Shown here piece by piece: positions 9,090-17,311 of a stretch of DNA of 64,000 nt (positions are counted from its first letter, which is position 1; the number at the start of each line of letters is the position of its first letter). The position numbers were made by a program, and so were the translations under genes. The notes beneath the pieces are model-generated. The model was given only the letters and a program-made list of their open reading frames with translations, was not told the DNA's origin and searched no databases. Source of the DNA: Pseudomonas sp. ANT_H12B (GTDB lineage Bacteria; Pseudomonadota; Gammaproteobacteria; Pseudomonadales; Pseudomonadaceae); assembly GCF_008369325.1 (NCBI RefSeq), contig NZ_VOBI01000015.1, forward strand, positions 1 through 64,000, in the 5' to 3' direction.

Positions 9090-9956
9090 ATGGACATACG
9101 GCATTTCCGCTACTTTCTGGCCGTTGCCCGGCAAGGCAACTTCACCCGCGCCGCCGAACAACTGGGTATCGCACCGCCGACCTTGACTCGACAGATCCAG
9201 GACATGGAGAACGAACTCGGCACGCGATTGTTCGTGCGCCAGACACGTGAAGTCAGCCTGACCGAGGCCGGCGCCGCATTGGTGATCGAAGCCGAAGCGA
9301 CAGTGCGGCAATTTGAATACGCGCAGTACAATGCCCAGCGTGCCGGGCGCGGGGATATCGGTCATATCGAACTGGGTTACGTGGCCTCGGCGGTGTACTC
9401 GGGCGTGCTGCAAAAACAGGTGCAGGCCTTCAGTCGCGTGTGTCCCGACGTCAGCCTGAATGTTCGGGAAAGCCCCATGGCGTCATTGCCGGCAATGGTG
9501 GTCGAAGGTCGATTCGACATTGGTTATGTCCGCTCACCGATGACCTTTCCCGAGGGGCTGGAGGCCATTCGCCTGGACGCAGAAGGTTTTGTGCTGGCGC
9601 TGTCGAGCGAGTCCTGGCTGTGTCGTTTGCCGGAGATCAGCCCGGAGCATCTGAGAAGCGAAACATTCATCCTGCCGGAACAAATCAGCGGCACGTTGCA
9701 AGTCGCTGCCGAGGGAGGGTTTGCACCGAAATTGGGTGCGCAACCGGGCGGATTGGTGGCGGTAATTGCGCTGGTTTCGTTGGGGCAGGGCGTGGCGGTG
9801 GTGCCGGAGTCGGTGGTCGGGCATGTCGGTTTACCCAGCGTCTTGTACCGATCGATCAAGGGTTGTGAAGCGAGTTCGTGGTTGTCGTTGATCTATCGGC
9901 GGTTCGAGAAATCAGCAGCGGTGTCGCGGTATATCGAGCAGGTCAGAAAAGGCTAG
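9090..9956 (+). CDS. LysR-family transcriptional regulator
   Basis: A 288-residue LTTR. The N-terminal winged helix-turn-helix reads MDIRHFRYFLAVARQGNFTR, with LGIAPPTLTRQI as the recognition part, followed by a linker helix and a periplasmic-binding-like effector domain. It probably controls the divergent MFS pump. The intergenic region carries TTAGC (near 9047) and GCTAA (near 9078), a widely spaced inverted pair that could be part of a LysR site, but this is weak. Confidence 0.88.
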   Translation: MDIRHFRYFLAVARQGNFTRAAEQLGIAPPTLTRQIQDMENELGTRLFVRQTREVSLTEAGAALVIEAEATVRQFEYAQYNAQRAGRGDIGHIELGYVASAVYSGVLQKQVQAFSRVCPDVSLNVRESPMASLPAMVVEGRFDIGYVRSPMTFPEGLEAIRLDAEGFVLALSSESWLCRLPEISPEHLRSETFILPEQISGTLQVAAEGGFAPKLGAQPGGLVAVIALVSLGQGVAVVPESVVGHVGLPSVLYRSIKGCEASSWLSLIYRRFEKSAAVSRYIEQVRKG

Positions 9957-9965
9957 AAGCAAAAG

Positions 9966-10062
9966 CTTCACGAGCAGGATCGCTCCCACAGTGAACGTCC
10001 TTTTGTCACAGATTTAGTGAGCATCGAAAATCCATCGTGGGAGCGAGCCTGCTCGCGAAAGC
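9966..10062. repeat. REPIN
   Basis: A diverged left half (TTCACGAGCAGGATCGCTCCCAC) and a canonical right half (GTGGGAGCGAGCCTGCTCGC) in inverse orientation, in the 403-base gap between the LysR gene and the TerC gene. Confidence 0.8.
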
Positions 10063-10176
10063 GCTCCCGCGAACAGCGACTCTCCTTAGGTTCTACAGAT
10101 TTTGTAATGATTTTCGACTGTAGGAATTGTCGCGTTCGACTGTACGATCCAAGTCCTTTTTCCTTTCAGGACTTGC

Positions 10177-10332
10177 ATGAACACCCTTCTGGAGCCTCCC
10201 GGTTATCCTTTCCCCTCGCGCTACCGCGCAGCCTTGATGCACGCGAAACATCCGGTCTTCCGAGTTCTGAGCGTCTTTGACATTGCACTTCCACGGCCTC
10301 TGCGCCGCGCCTTGCCGTGCCCGGCATTCTGA
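10177..10332 (+). CDS. Possible 51-residue leader ORF before terC-like gene
   Basis: ATG 10177 with AGGA seven bases upstream opens a 51-codon frame that ends with TGA 28 bases before the TerC-family start. The product starts MNTLLEPPGYPFPSRYRAAL, and I recognise no domain in it. It could be a translated leader or a chance frame in a long 5' region. The surrounding 10,063-10,359 stretch shows no hairpin-plus-T terminator that I could identify. Confidence 0.3.
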   Translation: MNTLLEPPGYPFPSRYRAALMHAKHPVFRVLSVFDIALPRPLRRALPCPAF

Positions 10333-10359
10333 ATTCACTGAAGAGATTGAGACGTTTTT

Positions 10360-11919
10360 ATGGAATGGTTAGCTGACCCCACCGCGTGGCTGGGCTTGTT
10401 GACGTTGATTGTGCTGGAGTTGGTGCTGGGCATCGACAACCTGGTGTTTATCGCGATCCTCGCGGACAAATTACCGCCCGAGCAGCGCGACCGTGCGCGG
10501 ATCATCGGTTTGTCCCTGGCGTTGATCATGCGCCTGGGCTTGCTGGCGAGTATTTCCTGGCTGGTGACGCTGACACAGCCGCTGTTCGAGGTGTTCGACA
10601 AGAGCTTCTCCGGCCGTGACCTGATCATGCTGTTCGGTGGTGTGTTCCTGTTGTTCAAGGCCACCATGGAATTGCACGAACGACTCGAAGGGCATGTCGG
10701 GCAGCGCTCGACCAACGCGGCTTACGCACTGTTCTGGCCTATCGTGGCGCAGATCGTGGTGCTCGATGCGGTGTTCTCCCTGGACGCGGTGATTACCGCC
10801 GTGGGCATGGTCGATGAGCTGGCGGTGATGATGATCGCGGTGATTATTTCCATCGGCCTGATGATCGTCGCCAGCAAGCCGCTGACCCGTTTCGTCAACG
10901 CGCACCCGACGGTGATCATGCTCTGTCTGGGCTTTCTGATGATGATCGGCTTCGCGCTGACCGCTGAAGGCCTTGGCTTCCACATTCCGAAGGGCTACCT
11001 GTACGCGGCCATCGGCTTCTCGATCCTGATCGAGGTGTTCAACCAGATTGCCCGGGCGAGGCGCAAACGATCGATGCAGGGCCTGCGGCCAATGCGTGAG
11101 CGCACGGCTCATGCGGTGATGCGTTTGCTCGGTGGGCGCAAGCTGGCGGTGGAAGAAGTCGGCGAGGACATTGCCGACATGCTGGACAACGGTGAAGCGC
11201 CGGGCGAGGCGCTGTTCGACCGCCGTGAGCGGGTGATGATCAGCGGCGTGTTGCAACTGGCTGAGCGACCGATCCGCAGCTTGATGACCGTGCGTGCCGA
11301 CGTCGATCACATCGACCTGTCCGACGGTGTCGAAGCCATTCGTACGCGACTGATGCATTCGTCCTACTCGCGCCTGCCGCTGATTCGCGATGGCGCGGTG
11401 GATGAGCCACTGGGCTTCGTGCACAAGAAGGAGTTGTTGAAGGAATACCTGGCCGGCAACCAGCCTGGTCTTGAACACCTGGCGCGCAAGACCATCAACT
11501 TGCTGGACAGTTACACGATCCTCAATGCCCTGGAACAGATGCGCAAGGCGTCGACCCACATTGCGTTTGTGGTCAACGAATTCGGCGACTTCGTGGGCAT
11601 ATTGACCATGACCGACATTCTGGAGTCGATTGCCGGCGAGTTACCAGACGCCAGCGAAATCGAAGGCCCGGATGTGGTCGAGGAGACGGGCGGGTTCATG
11701 GTCAATGGTGCGTTGAACCTGGCCCGGGTTCGGCAGCGGACCGGGTTCGCTGCAGAACCTACCGACGACTATCAGACCCTGGCCGGGTTGGTGGTGAGCT
11801 TGCTGGATCGTCTGCCGATGATCGGTGACAGTCATGAGTGGGAAGGTTGGCGGATGACGGTGGTGGCGGTTGAAGAGCGGCGGGTGAAGCGGGTGTTGCT
11901 GGCGCGGATCGACGGGTGA
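10360..11919 (+). CDS. TerC-family membrane protein with CBS pair and CorC domain
   Basis: 519 residues. The N-terminal half (about 1-240) is a TerC-like membrane domain with about seven helices and the acidic motif LELVLGIDNLVF. The C-terminal half contains a CBS pair (about 305-430) and a CorC/HlyC transporter-associated domain (about 440-515). Proteins of this build are annotated as tellurium-resistance-like or metal-ion export proteins; manganese or magnesium efflux is a reasonable guess but not shown here. It is a single gene with a long leader and a candidate upstream ORF. Confidence 0.85.
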   Translation: MEWLADPTAWLGLLTLIVLELVLGIDNLVFIAILADKLPPEQRDRARIIGLSLALIMRLGLLASISWLVTLTQPLFEVFDKSFSGRDLIMLFGGVFLLFKATMELHERLEGHVGQRSTNAAYALFWPIVAQIVVLDAVFSLDAVITAVGMVDELAVMMIAVIISIGLMIVASKPLTRFVNAHPTVIMLCLGFLMMIGFALTAEGLGFHIPKGYLYAAIGFSILIEVFNQIARARRKRSMQGLRPMRERTAHAVMRLLGGRKLAVEEVGEDIADMLDNGEAPGEALFDRRERVMISGVLQLAERPIRSLMTVRADVDHIDLSDGVEAIRTRLMHSSYSRLPLIRDGAVDEPLGFVHKKELLKEYLAGNQPGLEHLARKTINLLDSYTILNALEQMRKASTHIAFVVNEFGDFVGILTMTDILESIAGELPDASEIEGPDVVEETGGFMVNGALNLARVRQRTGFAAEPTDDYQTLAGLVVSLLDRLPMIGDSHEWEGWRMTVVAVEERRVKRVLLARIDG

Positions 11920-11940
11920 TTATTCGCTGAATTCAAGGGC

Positions 11941-12028
11941 CCCTTCGCGGGCAGGCTCGCTCCACCGTTGACCGTGTTGTCCAGACAGGCACTGTTCTAA
12001 TGTGGGAGCGAGCCTGCTCGCGAAAGCT
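11941..12028. repeat. REPIN
   Basis: TTCGCGGGCAGGCTCGCTCCAC and GTGGGAGCGAGCCTGCTCGCGAA form the inverted pair, between the convergent TerC-like and thioredoxin-like genes. Confidence 0.85.
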
Positions 12029-12049
12029 TTTACCCAGACAAAGGACAAC

Positions 12050-12481
12050 TCAAACCCTGCCCACCTGACGCGCCCGAGACACGGTGCACAGAGTACGCAG
12101 GGTTTGTCGCAACCATGTCAGATCATGCTGCGGTTTGCGCGCGATGTGCTTGGGTCGGAGCCTGCCAATGTGGCTGGCGAAGTCTTCCTCCAGCGTTTCC
12201 TGAGTGCCAATCCCCTTGAGCTTTTTCAACAATTTCCCATTCTTGTAAAACAGCACGGTCGGCGTGCCGGTGACATCCGGATGCCGGGGCGATTCGCTGG
12301 TGTTCAGCATGTAGATTTGCGCGTGATGCCGATACGGCTCGGCGATCTGGCGGAAAATCGGTCCGGCCATTTCGCAGGCATAACAATGTTGATCGCCGAA
12401 ATACAAGATCACGGGGCGCCAGGTTTTCAGGGCCTTGCGGTAGACCGGGGCCAGCGTTGAATGGGCGGTCATCGAGCTCAT
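12050..12481 (-). CDS. Thioredoxin-fold protein with CYAC active site
   Basis: A 143-residue thioredoxin-like protein. The redox motif is CYAC in the context DQHCYACEMAGP, unlike the CGPC of housekeeping thioredoxin, and the cis-proline loop is TGTPTVLFY. There is no signal peptide, so it is cytoplasmic. I chose the ATG at 12481 because GGAG lies six bases upstream; a GTG six codons earlier lacks a good site. The last 30 residues are basic and outside the fold. The partner is unknown. It stands alone between two intergenic regions. Confidence 0.75.
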   Translation of the reverse strand: MSSMTAHSTLAPVYRKALKTWRPVILYFGDQHCYACEMAGPIFRQIAEPYRHHAQIYMLNTSESPRHPDVTGTPTVLFYKNGKLLKKLKGIGTQETLEEDFASHIGRLRPKHIARKPQHDLTWLRQTLRTLCTVSRARQVGRV

Positions 12482-12784
12482 TGAAATCTCCTTTTTCACT
12501 CGCGCATCGTGGGTGTGTTGACGTTAAGGGAGAGGGGGCGGCCGGTCTACTGTCAGAAATTACAGGTACCGCGCTGCTTCATTTTGAATCGCTACCCTTT
12601 CAAATGTGGTGCAAGTACCCGTTCGTTGTGGCCCACGGTAGCGGTTCTCGCGTTGTGCGTGAGGTAACAGGTCTGTCTGTGCTTTACGCATCTTATTGAT
12701 TCACCTTGCTTTTCAATCTCACCAACATTCCTCCCGCATCCTGTGGCACACTTTCTGCTGTCTATTCCGTTGTTACATACCAAG

Positions 12785-12800
12785 TTCCGGTATAGCGGAA
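12785..12800. promoter_or_regulatory. Palindromic operator candidate (IclR type) before the ABC operon
   Basis: TTCCG-GTATAG-CGGAA is a perfect palindrome with a six-base spacer, 25 bases before the ATG of the solute-binding protein. A further TTCCG half-site lies at 12765-12769. An IclR-family gene is encoded in the same cluster, so it may bind here. The rest of the 344-base gap (12,482-12,825) shows no gene. Confidence 0.4.
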
Positions 12801-12825
12801 TAAACATCACCCTGGAGTGCTTGCC

Positions 12826-13674
12826 ATGCATCGCCGACCTTCCTTGTTCAAAGCGTGTGTTTTTCTTTTCGCGGCTTCGGCCGCTGCCGTGGGTGTGGCC
12901 CAGGCGGCGGACAATAAGCTCGATAGCGTGCTGGCCCGCGGGAAATTGATCGTGGGCACGGGCAGTACCAATGCGCCTTGGCACTTCCAGGGAGCGGACG
13001 GCAAGTTGCAGGGGTTTGATATCGACATCGGGCGGATGGTGGCCAAAGGGTTGTTCAACGACCCGACGAAGGTCGAGTTTGTGGTGCAGTCCTCCGATGC
13101 GCGGATCCCCAACCTGCTGACCGACAAGGTCGACATGAGCTGTCAGTTCATCACCGTGACCGCCAGCCGTGCCCAGCAAGTGGCGTTCACGCTGCCGTAC
13201 TACCGCGAAGGTGTCGGCCTGCTGCTGCCGGCGAACAGCAAGTACAAGGAAATCGAAGACCTCAAAGCTGCCAACGACAGCGTGACCGTGGCGGTGCTGC
13301 AGAACGTGTACGCCGAGGAATTGGTGCATCAGGCGCTGCCTAAAGCCAAGGTCGATCAGTACGACAGCGTTGATCTGATGTACCAGGCCGTGAACTCCGG
13401 CCGTGCCGACGCCGCAGCCACCGATCAGTCGTCGGTGAAATACCTGATGGTGCAGAACCCGGGTCGCTATCGCAGCCCGACCTACGCCTGGAGCCCACAG
13501 ACCTACGCATGTGCTGTCAAACGCGGCGATCAGGACTGGCTGAACTTCGTCAACACCACCCTGCATGAAGCCATGACCGGCGTTGAGTTCCCGACCTACG
13601 CCGCGTCGTTCAAGCAATGGTTCGGTGTCGATCTGCCGACACCAGCGATTGGTTTCCCCGTCGAATTCAAATGA
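12826..13674 (+). CDS. Periplasmic amino-acid ABC transporter binding protein
   Basis: 282 residues. A Sec signal peptide (MHRRPSLFKACVFLFAASAA, cleavage after about residue 28 at AQA) is followed by a bacterial extracellular solute-binding domain of family 3 (VGTGSTNAPWHFQ, FDIDIGRMVAKGL, PNLLTDKVDM). ATG 12826 is preferred over GTG 12817 because CTGGAG lies eight bases upstream of it. First gene of an importer unit with two permeases and an ATPase. The cluster's enzymes suggest a hydroxy- or D-amino acid as ligand; this is inference. Confidence 0.9.
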   Translation: MHRRPSLFKACVFLFAASAAAVGVAQAADNKLDSVLARGKLIVGTGSTNAPWHFQGADGKLQGFDIDIGRMVAKGLFNDPTKVEFVVQSSDARIPNLLTDKVDMSCQFITVTASRAQQVAFTLPYYREGVGLLLPANSKYKEIEDLKAANDSVTVAVLQNVYAEELVHQALPKAKVDQYDSVDLMYQAVNSGRADAAATDQSSVKYLMVQNPGRYRSPTYAWSPQTYACAVKRGDQDWLNFVNTTLHEAMTGVEFPTYAASFKQWFGVDLPTPAIGFPVEFK

Positions 13675-13726
13675 TCCCGTGAGAGCGGGGCGGTTCTAAA
13701 TCGCCTCGTTCAAGGTACTGCTGACC

Positions 13727-14389
13727 ATGAACTATCAGTTGAACTTTGCCGCCGTGTGGCGCGATTTCGACACCTTGCTGGCGGGGCTCGGTCTGGGCCT
13801 TGAGCTGGCGTTGGTGTCGATCGCCATCGGTTGCGTGATCGGCCTGATGATGGCGTTTGCTTTGCTCTCAAAGCACCGCGCGTTGCGGGTGCTGGCGTCG
13901 GTGTATGTGACGGTAATCCGTAATACGCCGATTCTGGTGTTGATTCTGTTGATCTACTTCGCCTTGCCGAGCCTTGGGATTCGTCTGGACAAGATTCCCT
14001 CGTTCATCATTACCCTGTCGCTGTATGCCGGGGCGTACCTGACTGAAGTGTTCCGTGGCGGGCTGTTGAGCATTCCCAAGGGCCAGCGTGAAGCCGGCCT
14101 GGCCATCGGGCTTGGTGAGTGGCAGGTCAAGGCGTACGTCACCGTGCCGGTGATGCTGCGCAATGTGCTGCCGGCCCTGTCGAACAACTTCATTTCGCTG
14201 TTCAAGGACACCTCGCTGGCGGCGGCGATTGCCGTGCCGGAGCTGACCTATTACGCGCGCAAGATCAATGTCGAGAGCTACCGGGTGATTGAAACCTGGA
14301 TGGTGACCACAGCGCTCTATGTTGCGGCCTGTTACCTCATTGCCATGATGCTGCGTTACCTCGAGCAGCGTCTGGCGATTCGCCGATAG
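13727..14389 (+). CDS. Amino-acid ABC transporter permease 1 (HisM/GlnP type)
   Basis: A 220-residue inner-membrane permease with about five hydrophobic helices and the EAA-type loop REAGLAIGLGEWQVKAYVTVP (about 122-142) that contacts the ATPase. It follows the binding protein by 52 bases and precedes the second permease by 9 bases; the two probably form a heterodimer. Confidence 0.9.
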   Translation: MNYQLNFAAVWRDFDTLLAGLGLGLELALVSIAIGCVIGLMMAFALLSKHRALRVLASVYVTVIRNTPILVLILLIYFALPSLGIRLDKIPSFIITLSLYAGAYLTEVFRGGLLSIPKGQREAGLAIGLGEWQVKAYVTVPVMLRNVLPALSNNFISLFKDTSLAAAIAVPELTYYARKINVESYRVIETWMVTTALYVAACYLIAMMLRYLEQRLAIRR

Positions 14390-14398
14390 GAGGCCCCC

Positions 14399-15061
14399 AT
14401 GTACGAATCCCCCAGTTGGTTGCATGAGTTATGGATTGCCCGGGAAGTGCTGTGGCAAGGCTTTTTGACCAGTGTGCAGGTCTCGGCGTTGGCCATTCTG
14501 CTGGGCACGATGGTCGGTATTGTCGCCGGCCTGGTACTGACCTACGGCAAGTTCTGGATGCGCGCACCGTTTCGGTTTTACGTCGACATCATTCGCGGCA
14601 CGCCGGTGTTTGTCTTGGTGTTGGCCTGCTTCTATATGGCGCCGGCGCTGGGCTGGCAGATCAGTGCATTTCAGGCCGGTGCGTTGGGGCTGACGCTGTT
14701 TTGCGGCTCGCACGTCGCCGAGATCGTGCGCGGCGCGTTGCAAGCGCTGCCCGGTGGTCAGATGGAAGCGAGCAAGGCGATTGGTCTGACGTTCTTTCAG
14801 TCTTTGGGATACGTGTTGTTGCCTCAGGCGTTGCGGCAGATCTTGCCAACGTGGGTCAACTCATCCACCGAGATCGTCAAGGCCTCGACGTTATTGTCGG
14901 TGATCGGTGTGGCCGAGTTGTTGCTCAGCACGCAGCAGATCATTGCCCGGACCTTCATGACCCTGGAGTTTTACCTGTTCGCCGGATTTCTGTTTTTCGT
15001 CATCAACTACGCCATCGAATTACTCGGCCGGCACATTGAAAAGCGGGTGGCCTTGCCATGA
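14399..15061 (+). CDS. Amino-acid ABC transporter permease 2
   Basis: A 220-residue permease, paralogous to the one before it, with about five helices and an EAA-type loop (MEASKAIGLTFFQSLGYVLLP). The AGGAGG ribosome site overlaps the end of the previous gene. Its stop codon overlaps the ATG of the ATPase gene (ATGA), indicating translational coupling. Confidence 0.9.
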   Translation: MYESPSWLHELWIAREVLWQGFLTSVQVSALAILLGTMVGIVAGLVLTYGKFWMRAPFRFYVDIIRGTPVFVLVLACFYMAPALGWQISAFQAGALGLTLFCGSHVAEIVRGALQALPGGQMEASKAIGLTFFQSLGYVLLPQALRQILPTWVNSSTEIVKASTLLSVIGVAELLLSTQQIIARTFMTLEFYLFAGFLFFVINYAIELLGRHIEKRVALP

Positions 15062-15864
15062 CTCAATCTCAGCTCTCTAACGCAAAAGACGCTCAAAACG
15101 ATCAGCCCCTGCTGGACATTCGCGGGTTGCACAAAAAATACGGCCAGCTCGAAGTGCTCAAAGGCGTCGACCTGACCATGCAGCGCGGCAATGTCGTGAC
15201 GCTGATCGGCTCCAGCGGCTCGGGCAAGACCACGCTGCTGCGTTGCGTGAACATGCTCGAAGAGTTCCAGGGCGGGCAGATCATGCTCGATGGCGAGTCC
15301 ATCGGTTATGACGAGGTCAACGGCAAGCGCGTGCGTCACCCGGAAAAAGTCATCGCCCGGCACCGCGCCATGACCGGCATGGCGTTCCAGCAGTTCAACC
15401 TGTTTCCGCACCTCACGGCGTTGCAGAACGTGACCCTCGGTTTGCTCAAGGTCAAAAAGCTGCACAAGGATGAAGCGGTGGCCCTGGCGGAAAAATGGCT
15501 GGAGCGGGTCGGCTTGCTGGATCGCCGCGATCACTTCCCCGGTCAGTTGTCCGGCGGTCAGCAGCAGCGTGTGGCGATTGCCCGGGCGATTGCGATGAAC
15601 CCGAGCCTGATGCTGTTCGACGAAGTCACTTCAGCCCTTGATCCGGAACTGGTGGGCGAAGTGTTGAGCGTGATCAAAGGCCTGGCCGAGGACGGCATGA
15701 CCATGCTGCTGGTGACCCACGAAATGCGTTTTGCGTTTGAAGTCTCGGACAAGATCGTTTTCATGAATCAGGGGCGGATCGAAGAGCAGGGGCCACCCAA
15801 GGAACTGTTCGAACGCCCGCAATCGCCGCGTCTGGCGGAATTTCTCAAGAACACGCGTTTTTAA
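15058..15864 (+). CDS. Amino-acid ABC transporter ATPase (GlnQ/HisP type)
   Basis: 268 residues. Walker A is GSSGSGKTT (about 51-59), the Q-loop falls in AFQQFNLFPHL, the signature is LSGGQQQR, Walker B is LMLFDEVTSALDPE and the switch histidine is in LVTHE. These place it in the polar amino-acid uptake (PAAT) family. It overlaps the permease by 4 bases and completes the importer. Confidence 0.93.
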   Translation: MTQSQLSNAKDAQNDQPLLDIRGLHKKYGQLEVLKGVDLTMQRGNVVTLIGSSGSGKTTLLRCVNMLEEFQGGQIMLDGESIGYDEVNGKRVRHPEKVIARHRAMTGMAFQQFNLFPHLTALQNVTLGLLKVKKLHKDEAVALAEKWLERVGLLDRRDHFPGQLSGGQQQRVAIARAIAMNPSLMLFDEVTSALDPELVGEVLSVIKGLAEDGMTMLLVTHEMRFAFEVSDKIVFMNQGRIEEQGPPKELFERPQSPRLAEFLKNTRF

Positions 15865-15894
15865 TCATTCCATTTTCAATCGGGAGAAACACTC

Positions 15895-16284
15895 ATGAGC
15901 ATTACTCGTTACGGCGCCGGTAGCACCGCCGGTGGCGGCCAGCCCCGTCCTTTCGCCCGCGCCGTTGAAGCCGATGGCTGGCTGCACGTGTCCGGCCAGG
16001 TGCCGGCGGTGGATGGCGAGATCATTGCCGGTGGCATCGTCGAGCAGACTCACCAGACCATGAAAAACCTGATCGCGATTCTCGAAGAGGCCGGTTACGG
16101 CCTGGAAGATGTGGTGCGCACCGGTGTATGGCTGGAAGACCCGCGGGATTTCTGGAGTTTTAACAAGGTGTTTTCCGAGTATTTCAAAAGCGAACACGCA
16201 CCGGCCCGGGCCTGTGTGCAGGCGAACATGATGGTCGATTGCAAGGTCGAGATCGACTGCGTCGCGTACAAGAAAAAAGTTTGA
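15895..16284 (+). CDS. RidA-family enamine/imine deaminase
   Basis: 129 residues of the YjgF/YER057c/UK114 fold. The conserved arginine lies in PARACVQAN near the C-terminus. RidA proteins hydrolyse reactive 2-aminoacrylate-type intermediates released by PLP-dependent dehydratases, which fits the DSD1-like PLP enzyme encoded about 1 kb downstream. It is 30 bases behind the ATPase with GGGAGA ahead of the ATG, so it probably belongs to the importer operon. Confidence 0.9.
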   Translation: MSITRYGAGSTAGGGQPRPFARAVEADGWLHVSGQVPAVDGEIIAGGIVEQTHQTMKNLIAILEEAGYGLEDVVRTGVWLEDPRDFWSFNKVFSEYFKSEHAPARACVQANMMVDCKVEIDCVAYKKKV

Positions 16285-16302
16285 GATTTGCGGTGAGCTG
16301 AA

Positions 16303-16438
16303 GTGCGCCCTCACCCTAACCCTCTCCCGGAGGGAGAGGGGACTGATATGTATCGATGCATATTTTGATGTCAGTCAGATGTTTATGCATCGATACGGTC
16401 AGGCTCCCTCTCCCTCCGGGAGAGGGCAGGGGTGAGGG
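16303..16438. repeat. Long palindromic dispersed repeat (MITE-like)
   Basis: Outer arms CCCTCACCCTAACCCTCTCC (near 16308) and GGAGAGGGCAGGGGTGAGGG (near 16420) and inner arms GTATCGATGCATA (near 16348) and TATGCATCGATAC (near 16386) make one nested palindrome of about 135 bases in the gap before the IclR gene. The CCCTCTCCC/GGGAGAGGG arms are a widespread repeat of pseudomonads. No coding capacity is seen. Confidence 0.75.
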
Positions 16439-16506
16439 CTGGATCTGACTGACACGACGAGAACGGCCAGTTACCATCCCGGTGAATTTGAAAGGGAACC
16501 ACTGAA

Positions 16507-17271
16507 ATGACCGAAGACACCATCAAGCGCCGGGCTCGCGGTCTGGACCGGGCGTTCGATATTCTCGATTTCCTCAAGGAGATCGGCCAGCCCCTGCGCC
16601 CGAACGAAATCGCCAGTGGCATCGGAAGCCCGAAATCCACGGTCTACGAGCTGGTCGCCTCATTGCTGGAACGACGGATTCTGGAGCCCGTGGGCAAGGA
16701 CGGTCACGTTTATCTCGGCCGTCAGCTGTACTTCCTCGGGCAGGCGCACTTGCGTCATTTCGACCTGACCCGCGAGGCCGATCACGCCTTGCAGGAGATC
16801 GTCAGCCAGACCCGTGAAACCGCCCAGATGTGCCTGCTCAACGGGCGCAAGTACACCGTTGCACTGATGAAAGAGGGCGAGCGGCATTTCCGCATTTCTT
16901 CGGACATCGGCGAGAACGCACCGATTCCCTGGACCGCGTCCGGGCGCTTGCTGCTGACGCATCTGAGCGATCAGCAAATCATCGATCTGATCGACCACGA
17001 CGACTTCATCCTGCCGGGCGGCGAACGCTTGCCGCTGGAGCAGTTTCTCCAGGAAATCCGTCAGGCCGGTATCGATGGGTTCTTCTCCTTCGATAGCGTC
17101 GCCGATACCTTCACCCATTGCTTCGCCGCGCCGGTCAAAGACCTCAACGGTGTGGCCATTGCGACCCTGTGCATCGTCGCCCCACGGGCCGATGCCAAGA
17201 ACAATTACAACGACTATCGCCGGGTGCTGATCGACAGCGCCAACAGCCTCGCCCGGCGTATAAACGAATAA
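16507..17271 (+). CDS. IclR-family transcriptional regulator
   Basis: 254 residues. An N-terminal winged helix-turn-helix (DFLKEIGQPLRPNEIASGIG, then SPKSTVYELVASLLERR) precedes an IclR effector domain with ISSDIGENAPIPWTASGRLLL. It lies between ridA and the DSD1-like gene in the same orientation and probably controls both halves of the cluster. A TTCCG-N6-CGGAA palindrome before the binding-protein gene is a candidate target. Confidence 0.88.
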   Translation: MTEDTIKRRARGLDRAFDILDFLKEIGQPLRPNEIASGIGSPKSTVYELVASLLERRILEPVGKDGHVYLGRQLYFLGQAHLRHFDLTREADHALQEIVSQTRETAQMCLLNGRKYTVALMKEGERHFRISSDIGENAPIPWTASGRLLLTHLSDQQIIDLIDHDDFILPGGERLPLEQFLQEIRQAGIDGFFSFDSVADTFTHCFAAPVKDLNGVAIATLCIVAPRADAKNNYNDYRRVLIDSANSLARRINE

Positions 17272-17311
17272 ACAGCGGCTGCCTGCGGCCGCGAATGTGA
17301 GGAGTTCGAAC

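Noticed and set aside
10063..10359. yybP-ykoY manganese riboswitch upstream of the TerC gene
   Set aside because: The conserved core words (GGGGAGUA and the CCC-rich partner) are absent.
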